Shown: one piece after another, positions 62,711 to 64,000 of the stretch
Layout: the number at the start of each line of letters is the position of its first letter
How positions within the stretch are numbered: position 1 is the stretch's first letter
Origin: Streptomyces clavuligerus
Lineage (GTDB): Bacteria > Actinomycetota > Actinomycetes > Streptomycetales > Streptomycetaceae
Reading direction: 5' to 3'
Assembly: GCF_005519465.1 (NCBI RefSeq)
Contig: NZ_CP027858.1
Location: forward strand, 5,084,001-5,148,000
DNA length: 64,000 bases
Program-made: the position numbers and the translations under genes
Notes under the pieces: model-generated
Database searches by the model: none
Seen by the model: the letters and a program-made list of their open reading frames with translations, nothing else
What the model was told of the DNA's origin: nothing

Positions 62711-64000
62711 GTGACCGTGAACGCTAAGACCACCGCTACCGGTGGCAACACCTGGCGAGACCTTCCCGCGGCGCAGCAGCCCGAGTACCCCGATGCCGAG
62801 GCTCTGCGCGATGTGATCGCGGACCTCGAATCGTATCCGCCGCTCGTCTTCGCGGGCGAGTGCGACCAGCTGCGCGCCCGGATGGGAGCCGTCGCCAGAG
62901 GCGAGGCGTTCCTGCTCCAGGGCGGAGACTGCGCCGAGTCCTTCGACGCGGTCGGGGCCGACGACATCCGGGCCAAGCTCAAGACCCTGCTCCAGATGGG
63001 GGCGGTGCTCACCTACGCCGCCTCCGTGCCCGTCGTCAAGGTCGGCCGTATCGCCGGTCAGTACTCGAAGCCGCGCTCCAAGCCGACCGAGACGCGCGAC
63101 GGCGTGACCCTGCCCACCTACCGCGGCGACTCGGTGAACGGTTTCGCGTTCACCGAGGAGGCCCGCATCCCGGACCCGCAGCGGCTGAAGCGGATGTACA
63201 ACGCGTCCGCGGCCACGCTCAACCTGGTCCGCGCCTTCACCACCGGCGGCTACGCCGACCTGCGCCAGGTGCACGCCTGGAACCAGGACTTCGTGAAGTC
63301 GTCGCCCTCCGGCCAGCGCTACGAGCAGCTCGCCCGCGAGATCGACAACGCGCTGAACTTCATGGAGGCGTGCGGCACCGACCCGGCGGAGTTCCGCACG
63401 GTCGAGTTCTTCGCCTCCCACGAGGCGCTGCTGCTCGACTACGAGTCGGCGCTGACCCGGGTCGACTCCCGCACCGGTCATCTCTACGACGTCTCCGGCC
63501 ACATGGTCTGGATCGGCGAGCGCACCCGGCAGCTCGACGGGGCACACATCGAGTTCGCCTCGAAGATCCGCAACCCGATCGGGATCAAGCTCGGCCCCAC
63601 GACCACCGTGGACGAGGCCCTGACCTACATCGACCGGCTGGACCCGGAGCGCGAGCCCGGCCGGCTGACCTTCATCGTCCGGATGGGCGCCGACAAGGTT
63701 CGCGACAAGCTCCCCGAGCTGGTAGAGAAGGTCACCGCCTCCGGTGCCACCGTGGCCTGGGTCACCGACCCGATGCACGGCAACACCTTCGAGGCGGCGT
63801 CCGGCCACAAGACCCGGCGTTTCGACGACGTCCTGGACGAGGTCAAGGGCTTCTTCGAGGTGCACAAGGCGCTCGGCACCCACCCCGGCGGCATCCATGT
63901 CGAGCTGACCGGCGACGACGTCACCGAGTGCGTGGGCGGCGGCGACGAGATCTTCGTCGACGATCTGCACCAGCGCTACGAGACCGCCTGTGACCCGCGG
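62711..64000 (+). CDS. aroH: Class II 3-deoxy-D-arabino-heptulosonate 7-phosphate synthase (3' end outside window)
   Basis: 430 codons present; the reading frame is open at the window edge (last residues ETACDPR), so about 20 residues are probably missing. Plant-type class II DAHP synthase: LLQGGDCAESFD, VGRIAGQYSKPRSKPTE, PTYRGDSVNGF, ASHEALLLDYE, KIRNPIGIKLGPTT, WVTDPMHGNT and GGIHVELTGDDVTEC. Joins PEP and erythrose 4-phosphate at the head of the shikimate pathway. GTG 62711 lies seven bases after TACTGT, favouring a leaderless start; GTG 62717 is an alternative. Divergent from trpL-trpEG. Confidence 0.96.
   Translation, partial: MTVNAKTTATGGNTWRDLPAAQQPEYPDAEALRDVIADLESYPPLVFAGECDQLRARMGAVARGEAFLLQGGDCAESFDAVGADDIRAKLKTLLQMGAVLTYAASVPVVKVGRIAGQYSKPRSKPTETRDGVTLPTYRGDSVNGFAFTEEARIPDPQRLKRMYNASAATLNLVRAFTTGGYADLRQVHAWNQDFVKSSPSGQRYEQLAREIDNALNFMEACGTDPAEFRTVEFFASHEALLLDYESALTRVDSRTGHLYDVSGHMVWIGERTRQLDGAHIEFASKIRNPIGIKLGPTTTVDEALTYIDRLDPEREPGRLTFIVRMGADKVRDKLPELVEKVTASGATVAWVTDPMHGNTFEAASGHKTRRFDDVLDEVKGFFEVHKALGTHPGGIHVELTGDDVTECVGGGDEIFVDDLHQRYETACDPR

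Overview
The window looks like a chromosomal core segment of a Streptomyces or close relative. Support: very high G+C with G/C third positions; GTG and TTG starts; overlapping GTGA/ATGA gene junctions; an actinobacterial cytochrome c oxidase / QcrCAB supercomplex locus; a SAM-IV riboswitch; a TTA codon that stands out by its rarity. From memory the gene order closely follows Streptomyces coelicolor from the pspA region (about SCO2168) to the class II DAHP synthase (about SCO2115). The main accessory gene I see is a cholesterol oxidase between a pimB-type glycosyltransferase and an acyl-CoA ligase. I saw no rRNA, tRNA, CRISPR array, transposase or prophage module.

Layout. 0.1-6.7 kb: PspA/PspAA envelope-stress pair, a DesK/NarL-type two-component pair and an AcrB-like RND transporter. 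6.9-9.6 kb: small hydrolase, nadA (minus strand), ErpA-type Fe-S carrier. 9.6-14.3 kb: anchored secreted protein of unknown function, small unknown protein, PfkB-type nucleoside kinase, IscS-TusA fusion. 14.6-24.1 kb: aa3 oxidase (ctaC, ctaD, ctaF, ctaE) and bc1 complex (qcrC, qcrA, qcrB), interrupted by an L,D-transpeptidase and a degenerate receiver protein. 24.2-30.2 kb: trpD, a block of tandem repeats, a SAM-IV riboswitch driving a class V PLP enzyme, glycerate kinase and an SLC13 permease. 30.4-34.1 kb: OmpR-type two-component system with a small acidic partner, then rhomboid protease plus lone Lrp/AsnC ligand domain. 34.5-40.4 kb: zinc ribbon, NYN nuclease-like protein, two NlpC/P60 hydrolases, zinc-peptidase-like lipoprotein. 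40.4-47.1 kb: repeat block, GT87 and PimB-like glycosyltransferases, cholesterol oxidase, long-chain acyl-CoA ligase. 47.5-55.9 kb: phosphoesterase, SRPBCC protein, ArsA-like ATPase, SCO2127-like protein, glucokinase, degenerate duplicated DNA, EEP hydrolase, membrane protein, esterase, acyltransferase. 56-64 kb: MacS/MacR pair, phosphofructokinase, about 1 kb of degenerate repetitive DNA, fused anthranilate synthase with a trp attenuator, and a divergent DAHP synthase cut by the window end.

Themes: respiration, Fe-S and sulfur trafficking (NadA, ErpA, IscS-TusA, the SAM-controlled class V enzyme), envelope and lipid remodelling, hexose phosphorylation (GlkA, PfkA) and aromatic amino acid entry (AroH, TrpEG, TrpD).

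The best non-coding discoveries are the trp leader peptide with three consecutive Trp codons and its terminator, the SAM-IV riboswitch followed by a six-codon ORF, several unassigned dyads (ctaC promoter, ctaE start, nadA, choA, upstream of glkA), a recurring TANNNT-N7-start arrangement suggesting leaderless mRNAs, and intergenic repeat families shared between two loci. I did not find a convincing wholly new multi-gene system; the novelty candidates are regulatory elements and repeats.
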